DNA of 23,294 bases from Loki-b32 sp048941605 (GCA_048941605.1 JBHLNL010000037.1:1-23294); one strand, 5' to 3'. Positions 7,080-14,441 are shown, numbered from the stretch's first letter. Made by a program: numbers and translations. Notes: a model not told the origin generated them from the sequence alone.

Positions 7080-7445
7080 TTATTCTACTTTTCTTACTGT
7101 TTCTTTTAAAATTGTGTTGATGAAATTCAATAATGGTTTAATTAACTCTTCCTCAACTATTTTGTTCTTAATAAATAAAAGGAGTAGCACAGGAGCTTTT
7201 AAAATATTTACTGCTCGTTCAACTATTATAGTGCTTAAGAGTTTGGAGTTTACACCAAATAGATTGTAAGATGCAGTTGAGGCTTTTATTCCTTCGATTG
7301 CTGGAGGACTTCCCAAAGTGACATTTCCTATTCCCATATTAAGTTGATCAGAAATTAATAATAGAAAGCTATTATGTAATTTAAAAAGATTTAAATAAAA
7401 CGTTATGTCATCAATTTCCAGTTTTTCTTCTGCTAAAAGATTCAT
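7080..7445 (-). CDS. Proteasome-assembly-chaperone PAC3/PAC4-like small protein
   Basis: A 121-residue protein without cysteines. The hydrophobic strand FLLLISDQLNMGIGNVTLGS (27-46) is followed by a loop, then LFGVNSKLLSTIIVERAV (62-79, helix) and the strand KAPVLLLLFIKNK (83-95), with a C-terminal helix. The order of strand, TLxSPP-like turn, GxNSKLLS...(I/L)AxR helix and buried strand resembles the PAC3/PAC4 proteasome assembly chaperone fold. The assignment rests on pattern only. A PAC2-family protein is encoded 3.5 kb away, which fits but is not an operon link. Alternatively it is an uncharacterised archaeal family. Its stop codon touches the tRNA-Leu gene. Confidence 0.5.
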   Translation of the reverse strand: MNLLAEEKLEIDDITFYLNLFKLHNSFLLLISDQLNMGIGNVTLGSPPAIEGIKASTASYNLFGVNSKLLSTIIVERAVNILKAPVLLLLFIKNKIVEEELIKPLLNFINTILKETVRKVE

Positions 7446-7577
7446 ACTTTTTAATTATAACGATTTTTGAATCTAATTAAGCACTCGCAAATTATTGCTT
7501 TATTATTATAATGCTTTACTTTTGTGATAACTTTATTGATTATTTTATTCTTATGAAATCTTAAATAAGAAACATCT

Positions 7578-8075
7578 TTAATCAGAAGATATAACGACAT
7601 CTGATATTCTTTGTCTCCGAATATCAAAATCATGATCGAGGTGAATTGTTAAACAATGTTGATCTTCTTTTTGAAGATTCTTATGAACATAACTTATGGG
7701 GACTACAGGTAATTCTGAATCTAAAACTGCATTTTTTGGAATAGGAACTGGGATAACTGCTTTACAGCGCTGGCAATTTACTAATACTACTTTAACATTA
7801 GGAGTTTCAAATTTTTTCATTCTTTTCAGAACGTCTTTAGATAATTGTGAAGTATCTAAAGCTAAGCTTTTTGATTTTTTAGGTGCTTCTGGGACGATTG
7901 GGATTCCCAAATCTAGGTCTTCTTTTGTTAAATATTCTTTTTCTTCCTCTTTTTCTACAGATTCTCTAGATCCTTTTTTTTTTCCTTTTTCTTCCTTTCT
8001 AATCTTACTCTGATTTTTTTTAGAAACTAATTGTTTATTTCCCGTTTTTTGAACTTTTTTAGCCAATAGGTTCAC
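7578..8075 (-). CDS. Uncharacterised protein with charged N-terminus and Cys/His C-terminal domain
   Basis: A 165-residue protein. Residues 1-50 are very rich in Lys, Glu and Ser, likely disordered. A proline-rich linker follows (57-68), then a compact C-terminal domain (about 92-165) with C101, C104, H131, H140, H145 and H148 that could bind a metal. The domain reads as beta strands: VKVVLVNCQRCKAVIPVPIP, ELPVVPISYVHKN, HCLTIHLDHDFDIR. The start codon is GTG, with a TTG three codons further in as the alternative. I do not recognise a named family. It is the same strand and next to the roadblock-like gene, 188 bp downstream of it, so a shared process is possible. Confidence 0.65.
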   Translation of the reverse strand: MNLLAKKVQKTGNKQLVSKKNQSKIRKEEKGKKKGSRESVEKEEEKEYLTKEDLDLGIPIVPEAPKKSKSLALDTSQLSKDVLKRMKKFETPNVKVVLVNCQRCKAVIPVPIPKNAVLDSELPVVPISYVHKNLQKEDQHCLTIHLDHDFDIRRQRISDVVISSD

Positions 8076-8263
8076 ATTTAATGTGCAAGTGAAATATATA
8101 TTATATTTATTAAAATAACCTAACCCTATAAAAAATTTATATATTTTGAATTTGAAATTCTTATTTGTGTTTTAAATTATCAAAAACCTGAAAAATTCTT
8201 AATGTAAAGATATATTTAACAATTAAAAATATCTGGAAGGAAATTTAATAGGTATTATCCTGA

Positions 8264-8899
8264 TTAAACACCAAAAATTTGTCTAAGCTCATTATAAACT
8301 TTCGATAACTCTGAAATTATTTGAGCATTATTTTGTTGAAGATAATAGTTAATATACCCCGCTAAACCTTCACTATCTTTAATCCAGTCTAAAAAGGATT
8401 GAATTTCACCTTTAAGTTGAGGATCTATACCTGGTCCTACTCCTGCTGCAGAAGTGTATCCTGTGGCTGATGATTCATCCATCTGAGTGGCTTGTTGCCC
8501 TAATTGAACACTTGTATCCAGGTAGGGTCCTTGTGTGCTCATAGATCCTACCGCTCTTTGGACATCCATAATAGCTCCACGCGCATCTCCATCTGGTTGA
8601 AGATAACAAATCAGTTTATGCTCTTCATCTTTTGCTGCACATATACTTCCTTCACCTTTCAAAGAGATAGCAACTAAACGTTCAGCCTCCATCTGCAAGA
8701 TCGAATATTTTACTCCAGAAACCATTATGAATTGAGCATTTTGACCGGTCCAACTTGAGACTACTCTATCAACATCTCCACTAATATCCCAGTTATCTGT
8801 TGAATAAATAATCTCTTTACCTTTAATTACTGCTGCTGCTATAATGTTAGGATCTGATTGCATCAAATTATATACAGCTGTTGCTGGATCTACTGGCAT
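8264..8899 (-). CDS. Roadblock/longin-like domain protein with C-terminal helical region
   Basis: A 211-residue protein in three parts. The N-terminal domain (1-118) has the helix-strand-strand-helix-strand pattern of roadblock/LC7 or longin folds: NIIAAAVIKGKEIIYSTDNW, SWTGQNAQFIMVSGVKYSIL, ERLVAISLKGEGSICAAK and HKLICYLQPDG. A Ser/Thr/Gly/Gln-rich linker spans 119-158, and a helical C-terminus spans 159-211. Such domains act as dimer platforms for small GTPases, and Asgard genomes are rich in both. No GTPase gene is present here. A Shine-Dalgarno motif (GAGG, about 7 nt before the ATG) supports the start. Roadblock rather than longin is my preference, but the fold call is not certain. Confidence 0.6.
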   Translation of the reverse strand: MPVDPATAVYNLMQSDPNIIAAAVIKGKEIIYSTDNWDISGDVDRVVSSWTGQNAQFIMVSGVKYSILQMEAERLVAISLKGEGSICAAKDEEHKLICYLQPDGDARGAIMDVQRAVGSMSTQGPYLDTSVQLGQQATQMDESSATGYTSAAGVGPGIDPQLKGEIQSFLDWIKDSEGLAGYINYYLQQNNAQIISELSKVYNELRQIFGV

Positions 8900-9012
8900 T
8901 TTATTTCCTCTTACTTTTGGTAATTTTCAAATATAACAATATCTAAAATCATTTAGTTTTGCTATAAAATAATTATATACTAATTTATTAAAAATTTATC
9001 GATAACATAATT

Positions 9013-9486
9013 TTAATCAATTTTTTTCTGCTTCTTTACATTAATTTTACCAAATTTTGGCTTAATATTGTTTTCGATCTGATCTGTTTCAATTGGAATA
9101 ATATATTTATAATGATCTTCAAAAGAAATTTTATTTTCAAAAAAAAGTTTATGATAAATATCATTTTTCTCTAAACTAAATAGATGATTTTGTAAACTTT
9201 TTTCATTTTTGAATAATTTCCCGCAAATTGGACAACTCAAAGATTTAGGTTCTAAAAGACCTTTTGGTTTTTTAACAATGACTGGATAAATGTTTTTTCT
9301 ATATAGTGAGCTTTTATGGTGCCGACAATAATGTCTTATCAATTTTCCATAGGGAGGATATTCAAAAAAAACTTTACTTCCATGAGTACATTCCCAATAT
9401 AATACAGTAGCAGCACATTTTGGGCATGTCGATGGAAATGAACGAAGATAACAATGCTTTCCATGGGATTTATAATTATGTCGCAT
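9013..9486 (-). CDS. Zinc-finger protein with CPxC cluster and C2H2 finger
   Basis: A 157-residue basic protein. The first zinc module (C21, C24, C33, then H52 and C54) contains the stretch TVLYWECTHGSKVFFEYPPYG, a pattern seen in small archaeal and bacterial proteins that begin with a CPxCGxxVxYxxCxxGxKVxF motif. The second module is a C2H2-like finger with C85, C88, H101 and H112 in SCPICGKLFKNEKSLQNHL. The C-terminus is Lys-rich. Nucleic-acid or protein binding is likely. No specific function can be assigned. It is transcribed away from the TFB gene. Confidence 0.65.
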   Translation of the reverse strand: MRHNYKSHGKHCYLRSFPSTCPKCAATVLYWECTHGSKVFFEYPPYGKLIRHYCRHHKSSLYRKNIYPVIVKKPKGLLEPKSLSCPICGKLFKNEKSLQNHLFSLEKNDIYHKLFFENKISFEDHYKYIIPIETDQIENNIKPKFGKINVKKQKKID

Positions 9487-9591
9487 TATATTAAGAGAAA
9501 GAAAGAACTTATTAAAATTTTACGATTTAATTCAAAATTCAAAAATTGTAAACTGAGTTTATTATTAATGGATAAATCCTCAAAACGCAAA

Positions 9592-9601
9592 CATTTAAAT
9601 G
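9592..9601 (+). promoter_or_regulatory. Probable TATA element (CATTTAAATG palindrome) of the TFB gene
   Basis: A 10-bp palindrome CATTTAAATG, preceded by a purine-rich CGCAAA, is centred 50 nt before the TTG start. It could serve as TATA box with a leader of about 24 nt. A nearly identical string occurs at 8074-8089. Confidence 0.35.
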
Positions 9602-9645
9602 TGCAAGATTAATTATGAAAAATAAAGAAGAGAATTTTTAAAGGG

Positions 9646-10584
9646 TTGGCATTATTGGATCTCTCATTCCCTCAAAAAAATTTTAATTTATGCCCAGAAT
9701 GTGGTAATGAAGAGGTAATCTCAGACGAATCTCGTGGTGAGATTGTTTGTAACGTGTGTGGTTTAGTTTTAAGCCAAAAAATTATAGATAATGGTCCAGA
9801 ATGGCGAGCATTCACTTCTGAAGAGGCAAATAAGAAAGTGAGGGTAGGTGCTCCCACAACACTTACACTCCATGATAAGGGACTAAGCACCATGATCGGT
9901 TGGAAGAATAAAGATGCATTTGGAAAGACAATTAGTCCTAAAATGAAAGCAGAAGTGTATCGGTTAAGGAAATGGCATGTTAGAACAAGAACCAATAAAT
10001 CTATTGATAGAAACCTAGCTTATGCTATGAATGAATTGGATAGATTTTCTTCTCAATTAAATCTTTCTAAAGATTTAAAAGAATCAGCAGCTCATATTTA
10101 TAGAAAAATGGCTAATAAAAATTTGATCAGGGGGAGATCAATTGAAGCAATGTTAATCGGCTCAATTTATCTGTCATGTAGATTAAATACTGTGCCAAAA
10201 ACTTTAGATGATTTTATAGAATTTGCTTCAGTTGATAAAAAAAAGGTTGCCCGATGTTATAGATTAATTCTAAAGGAACTTAGATTAAATATAAGAGTTT
10301 CCTCTCCAATAAATTTTATTCCTCGATTCTGTGCTGAATTAAAACTCTCTGGAAAAACTCAAAATCGAGCGGCTTCAATTTTAAAACTTGCTAAAAAATA
10401 TCGAATCACTGCAGGAAAAGCACCTACTGGCCTTGCTGGAGCTGCTTTATATGTCGCAGCAATACAAGAAGGGGAACGCCGTACTCAGAAAGAAATTTCC
10501 ATAGCAGCGGGAGTTACAGAAGCAACAATCAGGAATAGATATAAAGAATTAGTTAATCATTTAAAATTCCAAATAAATGTCTAA
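9646..10584 (+). CDS. tfb: Transcription initiation factor IIB (TFB)
   Basis: Basal transcription factor that recruits RNA polymerase to TBP-bound promoters. The 312-residue length is standard. The N-terminal zinc ribbon has C16, C19, C35 and C38 (CPECGNEEVISDESRGEIVC). The B-reader/linker follows (NGPEWRAFTSEEANKKVRVGAP, with GLSTMIGWKNKDAFG), then two cyclin-like repeats at about 110-205 and 208-305, and a final helix-turn-helix (QKEISIAAGVTEATIRNRYKEL) that contacts the B recognition element. The start is TTG: no ATG lies between the upstream in-frame TGA (9616-9618) and the zinc ribbon. Expected to be constitutively expressed. It is convergent with rpoP. Confidence 0.95.
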   Translation: MALLDLSFPQKNFNLCPECGNEEVISDESRGEIVCNVCGLVLSQKIIDNGPEWRAFTSEEANKKVRVGAPTTLTLHDKGLSTMIGWKNKDAFGKTISPKMKAEVYRLRKWHVRTRTNKSIDRNLAYAMNELDRFSSQLNLSKDLKESAAHIYRKMANKNLIRGRSIEAMLIGSIYLSCRLNTVPKTLDDFIEFASVDKKKVARCYRLILKELRLNIRVSSPINFIPRFCAELKLSGKTQNRAASILKLAKKYRITAGKAPTGLAGAALYVAAIQEGERRTQKEISIAAGVTEATIRNRYKELVNHLKFQINV

Positions 10585-10624
10585 TAAAATTCTCTTCTTT
10601 TCGATTTAATTAAAGAATAATTGA

Positions 10625-10637
10625 TTTTTTTAAAAAA
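10625..10637. terminator. Bidirectional T7A6 terminator between tfb and rpoP
   Basis: Seven T followed by six A lie between the tfb stop (10584) and the rpoP stop (10647), giving each convergent transcript a terminal U-run. Confidence 0.45.
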
Positions 10638-10646
10638 GAAATAGAT

Positions 10647-10796
10647 TTAACGAACTTTAATTCGTTTTATCACATCTGGACGTTTCTTATATAAAATTCG
10701 AAATCCACAATGTGAACATTTAATACCTGGAAGAGCACTTAATTCCTTTTTACTAACTTCCTTTCCACAACTCTTCCTCGCACATACGTATTTCAT
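10647..10796 (-). CDS. rpoP: DNA-directed RNA polymerase subunit P (Rpo12/Rpb12)
   Basis: A 49-residue zinc-ribbon subunit of archaeal RNA polymerase, homologous to Rpb12. The core reads ELSALPGIKCSHCGFRILYKKRP and ends in a basic tail, as in other archaeal subunits. Zinc ligands are C5, C10, C27 and C30. The first pair has four residues between the cysteines (CARKSC) instead of the usual two. The frame is open further upstream to a TTG at 10847, but the ATG at 10796 gives the normal family length and start. It is divergent from nothing and convergent with tfb. The PAC2-family gene lies upstream on the same strand. Confidence 0.9.
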   Translation of the reverse strand: MKYVCARKSCGKEVSKKELSALPGIKCSHCGFRILYKKRPDVIKRIKVR

Positions 10797-10895
10797 ATTT
10801 ATTCTAAATTGTCCATGATTAAAATACTTTTTCTTCAAACCCTCCAAGAAAAAATACTTTACAAATAGGAGGAGATAATTAATAATAAATTTACT

Positions 10896-11705
10896 TTAAA
10901 TATATAACGATTTTCGCTTATCCTCTGAATCTACAAGTTGGATTGAATCTAGATCTTGTTCTAATTGATCTCTCTTAATTTGGAGATTTTTTGTTATGTC
11001 TTCAATATTTTCCAGAGTATATTTCTTTTTGATCGGTAAAGTAAAGGATTTTTTAAGCATTTCCAATAAAGTAATTGAAGCTTTTAAATCTGTAATATCT
11101 TCATTAATCATAGCTATATTATCTGTTTCAGCTAGAAAAACTAACCCATCAATACCAAATCTTGCTTTTGCTAATGTTGGAATTAATCCATTTGCTCCAA
11201 TTATTACTCCCTTTTGTATCTTTTCACAAGCACTTTCTGTTAAATAATGTTTTAGTAACTCTTTATTTGTTGCACTAAGAAAAATTTTGGGCAACTTTGA
11301 ATTGATTTTTCTACTACTTACAGGATATGCCCCCAATGCGACAATTAATTTTATGCCATAATCATGAATTACTTCTGTAAGAAAATTAGATATTTTATAT
11401 ATTCCTTTTGGAGTGAGGCTTTGAGCATCAGCAGTTATAAGCATTAAATCTCTTAATTCATTTGGATCTTTCCAATATAAAATTTCAGCTTTAGGAGCAG
11501 ATAACAAACTGTCGTCTACAATCGCTCCAGCGGGATAATCATCAAAAATGATATCTATTAAATTTTTAGCATTAAGTTGACCTATAAGAGAATCTAAAGC
11601 AAATTTGCCCACATCAGCGATTCCGGGCATTCCTAAAATACATATAGGTCTAATAAAATCTTTTACAGTAAAATTACTATGTTTTATAATTCTTATTCCG
11701 TCCAT
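10896..11705 (-). CDS. PAC2-family protein (proteasome assembly chaperone-like)
   Basis: A 269-residue protein of the PAC2 superfamily, the archaeal relatives of eukaryotic proteasome assembly chaperones PAC1/PAC2. The N-terminal strand and glycine loop CILGMPGIADVGKFALDSLI (22-41), the DYPAG segment (56-60), the strand DLMLITADAQSL, and IVALGAYPVSS followed later by GVIIGANGLIPTLAKARFGIDGLVFLAET are all typical. A charged C-terminal helix (about 225-262) ends the protein. Archaeal members have been proposed or shown to interact with proteasome alpha subunits, but the substrate here is unknown. The gene precedes rpoP by about 100 bp on the same strand. Confidence 0.85.
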   Translation of the reverse strand: MDGIRIIKHSNFTVKDFIRPICILGMPGIADVGKFALDSLIGQLNAKNLIDIIFDDYPAGAIVDDSLLSAPKAEILYWKDPNELRDLMLITADAQSLTPKGIYKISNFLTEVIHDYGIKLIVALGAYPVSSRKINSKLPKIFLSATNKELLKHYLTESACEKIQKGVIIGANGLIPTLAKARFGIDGLVFLAETDNIAMINEDITDLKASITLLEMLKKSFTLPIKKKYTLENIEDITKNLQIKRDQLEQDLDSIQLVDSEDKRKSLYI

Positions 11706-11719
11706 AAATAGAACCTTTT

Positions 11720-11733
11720 ATGTTTAAAAACAT
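11720..11733. repeat. 6-bp inverted repeat upstream of the PAC2-family gene
   Basis: ATGTTT and AAACAT are separated by AA, 15 bp before the ATG of the minus-strand gene. It could be part of the core promoter or an operator. Such short AT-rich repeats also arise by chance in this composition. Confidence 0.3.
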
Positions 11734-11885
11734 CCCTAATATTATGGTGATTTTATCAGTTTAAAAACGATGTATTATCCTAGTAGACACAAGATTTACT
11801 GTTAAAGTAATATAATCATATTATCGTAAAATTAAATTTAAGAAAAACTCTTATTCTTCATGTAGAAGAAAAACTGTTTCTAAAA

Positions 11886-12479
11886 ATGGCATTAAAGTAT
11901 AATTGTAGAATGTGTGGTACTTGTTGTCATGAAGTACCAGGAGATTATGTTAAAAGAATTCCAATATATCCAGACGAAGCTGATAAATTAATAAAGATTG
12001 CAAAAGAAAGTGATATAAAGTTCAAGGTTATCGAAGATTTAGTGTTCCCTGATATTAAAAATGAAAAGATATTGATTATTACATATCGTATAAGATTAGA
12101 TAATGAGAATCAAAGGTGCCCGTTCTACAATAAAAAATCTGGGTGTACAGTTCACGCTTATAAACCTTTAGCTTGTCAAGCATATCCTTTAGCATTGAAA
12201 CGTATTGACGCATTTAATTTTGAGATATCAATTGATCCTCTATGCAATTTTGTAAACCAAAATTATGAAGGGTTACAAAATTTGGATGTAATTAAATTGA
12301 AAGAGATTTTTAAAGAAGAATATCCTAAAGCTGAACGATTTTATCGAAAAAATAAGAAACTAATATTTAAAATAAGAAAATTAGAAGCCTTAAAAAAAAT
12401 AGAAATACCACGTCAGATTAGTTTGGATGAGTTTAATGCTTATTTACAACAGTGGGAACGAGAAGACATATCAGTATAA
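11886..12479 (+). CDS. YkgJ-family cysteine-cluster protein
   Basis: A 197-residue protein of the YkgJ/COG0727 type, thought to bind zinc or an iron-sulfur cluster. The cysteines are C7, C10, C13 and C14 (CRMCGTCC), then C78 (RCPFY), C87 (SGCTVH) and C97 (KPLACQAYPL), the last matching the family's C-x(2)-R/K-P-x(2)-C pattern. The second half (150-197) is helical and charged. The substrate is not known for most members. Some are proposed to act in methylation or modification of proteins. It is convergent with the SWIM-finger gene 18 bp away. Confidence 0.82.
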   Translation: MALKYNCRMCGTCCHEVPGDYVKRIPIYPDEADKLIKIAKESDIKFKVIEDLVFPDIKNEKILIITYRIRLDNENQRCPFYNKKSGCTVHAYKPLACQAYPLALKRIDAFNFEISIDPLCNFVNQNYEGLQNLDVIKLKEIFKEEYPKAERFYRKNKKLIFKIRKLEALKKIEIPRQISLDEFNAYLQQWEREDISV

Positions 12480-12497
12480 TAAATTATTCAAAAACTC

Positions 12498-12890
12498 TTA
12501 AATTTTAAGTTTTAACTCCCTAATAAACTCCTTGAACTTACTATCCTTTAAAATAATGGTTTCGAATCTATTTAAAGCTTCACTAATTACTTGAGCTAAA
12601 ATATGTTTACAAAATTTACGTTTTTTCTTTATTACAACGCTTTTATAGAAATCCTGGCATGAACAATACAATTTAGGATATATTAAATGTTCTTGATTTT
12701 CTCCTTTAGCCGCCCAAATAACTCGATTTGAAGGTTCATATATATATTTTATAATTCCCTTTTTTAATGAATCAATAGCATAAATAGATTTATCAGGAAA
12801 AATAGATTCCAAGAAAGAAATAAATTCTTCATCGATTACTTTTTTTTCCTCAGCTTTTTTAAAAACTTGAAATAACAAATCTTTGGACAT
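12498..12890 (-). CDS. SWIM zinc-finger protein (COG5431/Sws1-like)
   Basis: A 130-residue protein with the SWIM signature CxC...CxH: C76, C78, C94 and H96 (YCSCQDFYKSV...KFCKHILAQ). The N-terminal part is helical, and IKYIYEPSNRVIWAAKG supplies the strand that normally precedes the finger. Small archaeal SWIM proteins are predicted nucleic-acid-binding proteins and are related to eukaryotic Sws1/Shu2, which works with Rad51 paralogues in recombination. That role here is inference. The start is supported by an AAGGAT motif 5 nt before the ATG. Confidence 0.8.
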   Translation of the reverse strand: MSKDLLFQVFKKAEEKKVIDEEFISFLESIFPDKSIYAIDSLKKGIIKYIYEPSNRVIWAAKGENQEHLIYPKLYCSCQDFYKSVVIKKKRKFCKHILAQVISEALNRFETIILKDSKFKEFIRELKLKI

Positions 12891-13032
12891 CTTTATCCTT
12901 CTCTTAAGCTCATAAATAATTTTCTACTTTAAATAATTTTTTACATTGCTCTTAATATAAAATTCTCGTGGTTTATATTCTAATTATTTAATACATCAAT
13001 GTTATAAAATTAATATTATTGAAATTAAATTT

Positions 13033-13110
13033 GGTGAATAACAAATGCCACATGGTCCAGGGGGTACCGTAATTCCATAAGAGTCTTGTACGAGATTCAA
13101 ATGTAGTTTT
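13033..13110 (+). other. GC-richer structured island: possible small RNA or 11-codon leader peptide
   Basis: An intergenic segment with far higher GC than its surroundings (26 of 56 bases in 13045-13100). It contains a Shine-Dalgarno-like GGTGA (13033-13037), then ATG at 13045 and an 11-codon frame (MPHGPGGTVIP) ending in TAA at 13080. A 7-bp stem with GTAC loop follows (13081-13098, two G-T pairs), and a second small hairpin sits at 13054-13068. A T9 run closes it. It superficially resembles a tRNA D-region and T-loop (TTCAAAT), but no acceptor or T-stem pairing exists. Identity unresolved. Confidence 0.3.
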
Positions 13111-13111
13111 C

Positions 13112-13120
13112 TTTTTTTTT
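13112..13120 (+). terminator. T9 run after the 13033-13110 island
   Basis: Nine T directly follow the hairpin-containing island on the plus strand and overlap the last base pairs of the convergent peptidase gene. This fits a U-run terminator for a plus-strand transcript from about 13040. Confidence 0.4.
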
Positions 13121-14309
13121 ATATCAAATCTGACGGTACAGTCTGGTTAGCAATCAATTCCAAGAATTGACTTGGAGAAGGTTCTCTACCATATTTTTCA
13201 ATGATAAGTCTTTCTCCTTGATAAACTGGAATGTAAGGAGCCCATATATCATCTGAAATAAATCTTAACATTGCTTTAATACCGTTCTCAGGAATTACTT
13301 TAAAATCTCTTGAGTATTTTATCAACATTTCATTATTCCAACCTTTTACATACTTATAATAAGCCAAATTATAATTTAATCTTCTAAATCCAATTCTTAT
13401 TTTATTCTGTCTAACTAAAGTCTCGAGACTATCTTCAACACTAGGATTAGGACAAAATTCCTCTAATAATAGTTTATTACTTTCAGAAGGATTAAAAAGA
13501 ATTCTTTCCGCTAATTCACCCGTCCCTTCATGGATAACCATTTCTGGAGTATATATCATTAATATAGACGTTTCAAAATATCCTTTCTTATGAAATAACA
13601 AAAGATCCCGAATTGAACTCTCCATATGATGACCAGGATATCCTTCATGGCATGCAAAATCTAATAAACTCGTCCAGTAACAACTAGTACTAATATTTAT
13701 ATCAATTCTTGAAATATAATTCCCCAAATACCAATTATACATTGGCCAACTTTTATCTGTTACTTCATTTAAAATTACTTTTTCATTAAGAGGGAGTATA
13801 TCGGGAAATAGTTCATTTGTTCGCTTTTTAGCAATGTTAAGTGCTTTTAACATCAAATTTTTTACATTTCTAGGGGGGACAATTCTTCTTTGTGCATATT
13901 TTTTTATTCTGCCTGATAGATTACCTTCTCCTTTATATATTTCTTCAGCTTGAGATGTAAGATCATAAAAGAAATCATCTTTATGCAATAACGGTTTAAA
14001 ATCAAATAATTTTTCAACTTGTTCTAAGTATGGTATTTTTTCACCATTCAATATCCTTAATATAGTCTGAATCGCTACTAATGTTTTTTCTAAAAATTTT
14101 TGGCGTTTCTGTTCAAATCCTTGATTTTTTAACTGATTTATGAGATTTTTACAATCTTGCATAAGTCTTTTGGGTGAGATTTTTCCCTCTGCCCCTATTA
14201 AATCTTTAAGTTCCGTTGGTCCATAATAATACTCAACATAACCATTAATATGTTTATTGATTCTTAATCCTAGACATATATAACCTTTAGCAAAATTATC
14301 TAAATCCAT
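13119..14309 (-). CDS. DUF885-like putative metallopeptidase
   Basis: A 396-residue, largely helical protein with the motif HEGYPGHH (221-228), which matches the HExxPGHH zinc-site signature of DUF885 proteins. A downstream glutamate helix, VIHEGTGELAER (259-270), would supply the third metal ligand, as in gluzincin-type peptidases. The region before the motif (SRIDINISTSCYWTSLLDFAC) also fits the family's substrate strand. There is no signal peptide or membrane segment, so it is probably cytoplasmic. It is shorter than bacterial DUF885 proteins, which often exceed 550 residues, because the N-terminal part is reduced. Substrate unknown; carboxypeptidase-like activity is possible. Confidence 0.75.
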   Translation of the reverse strand: MDLDNFAKGYICLGLRINKHINGYVEYYYGPTELKDLIGAEGKISPKRLMQDCKNLINQLKNQGFEQKRQKFLEKTLVAIQTILRILNGEKIPYLEQVEKLFDFKPLLHKDDFFYDLTSQAEEIYKGEGNLSGRIKKYAQRRIVPPRNVKNLMLKALNIAKKRTNELFPDILPLNEKVILNEVTDKSWPMYNWYLGNYISRIDINISTSCYWTSLLDFACHEGYPGHHMESSIRDLLLFHKKGYFETSILMIYTPEMVIHEGTGELAERILFNPSESNKLLLEEFCPNPSVEDSLETLVRQNKIRIGFRRLNYNLAYYKYVKGWNNEMLIKYSRDFKVIPENGIKAMLRFISDDIWAPYIPVYQGERLIIEKYGREPSPSQFLELIANQTVPSDLI

Positions 14310-14441
14310 TTCAGACAGTTATACTTCTTTAAATACTATCTCAAAATTTTATTTATTGACTTTCACCTAATAAATCTATTGCTTTTTCATTTTTAAATTT
14401 TATAATATGGTAAAGAATTAAGTGTTTTTATTATTAAAAAA

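Noticed and set aside
7451..7633. A 60-codon minus-strand frame between the PAC3/4-like gene and the Cys/His protein gene
   Set aside because: It overlaps the upstream gene by 56 bases, has no recognisable domain, and its Ile/Lys/Asn-rich composition is what random AT-rich DNA gives.
13045..13110. A tRNA gene in the 13033-13120 island
   Set aside because: TGGTCCAGGGGGTA and TTCAAAT look like D-loop and T-loop parts, but T-stem halves (CGAGA and GTAGT) do not pair and no acceptor stem exists.
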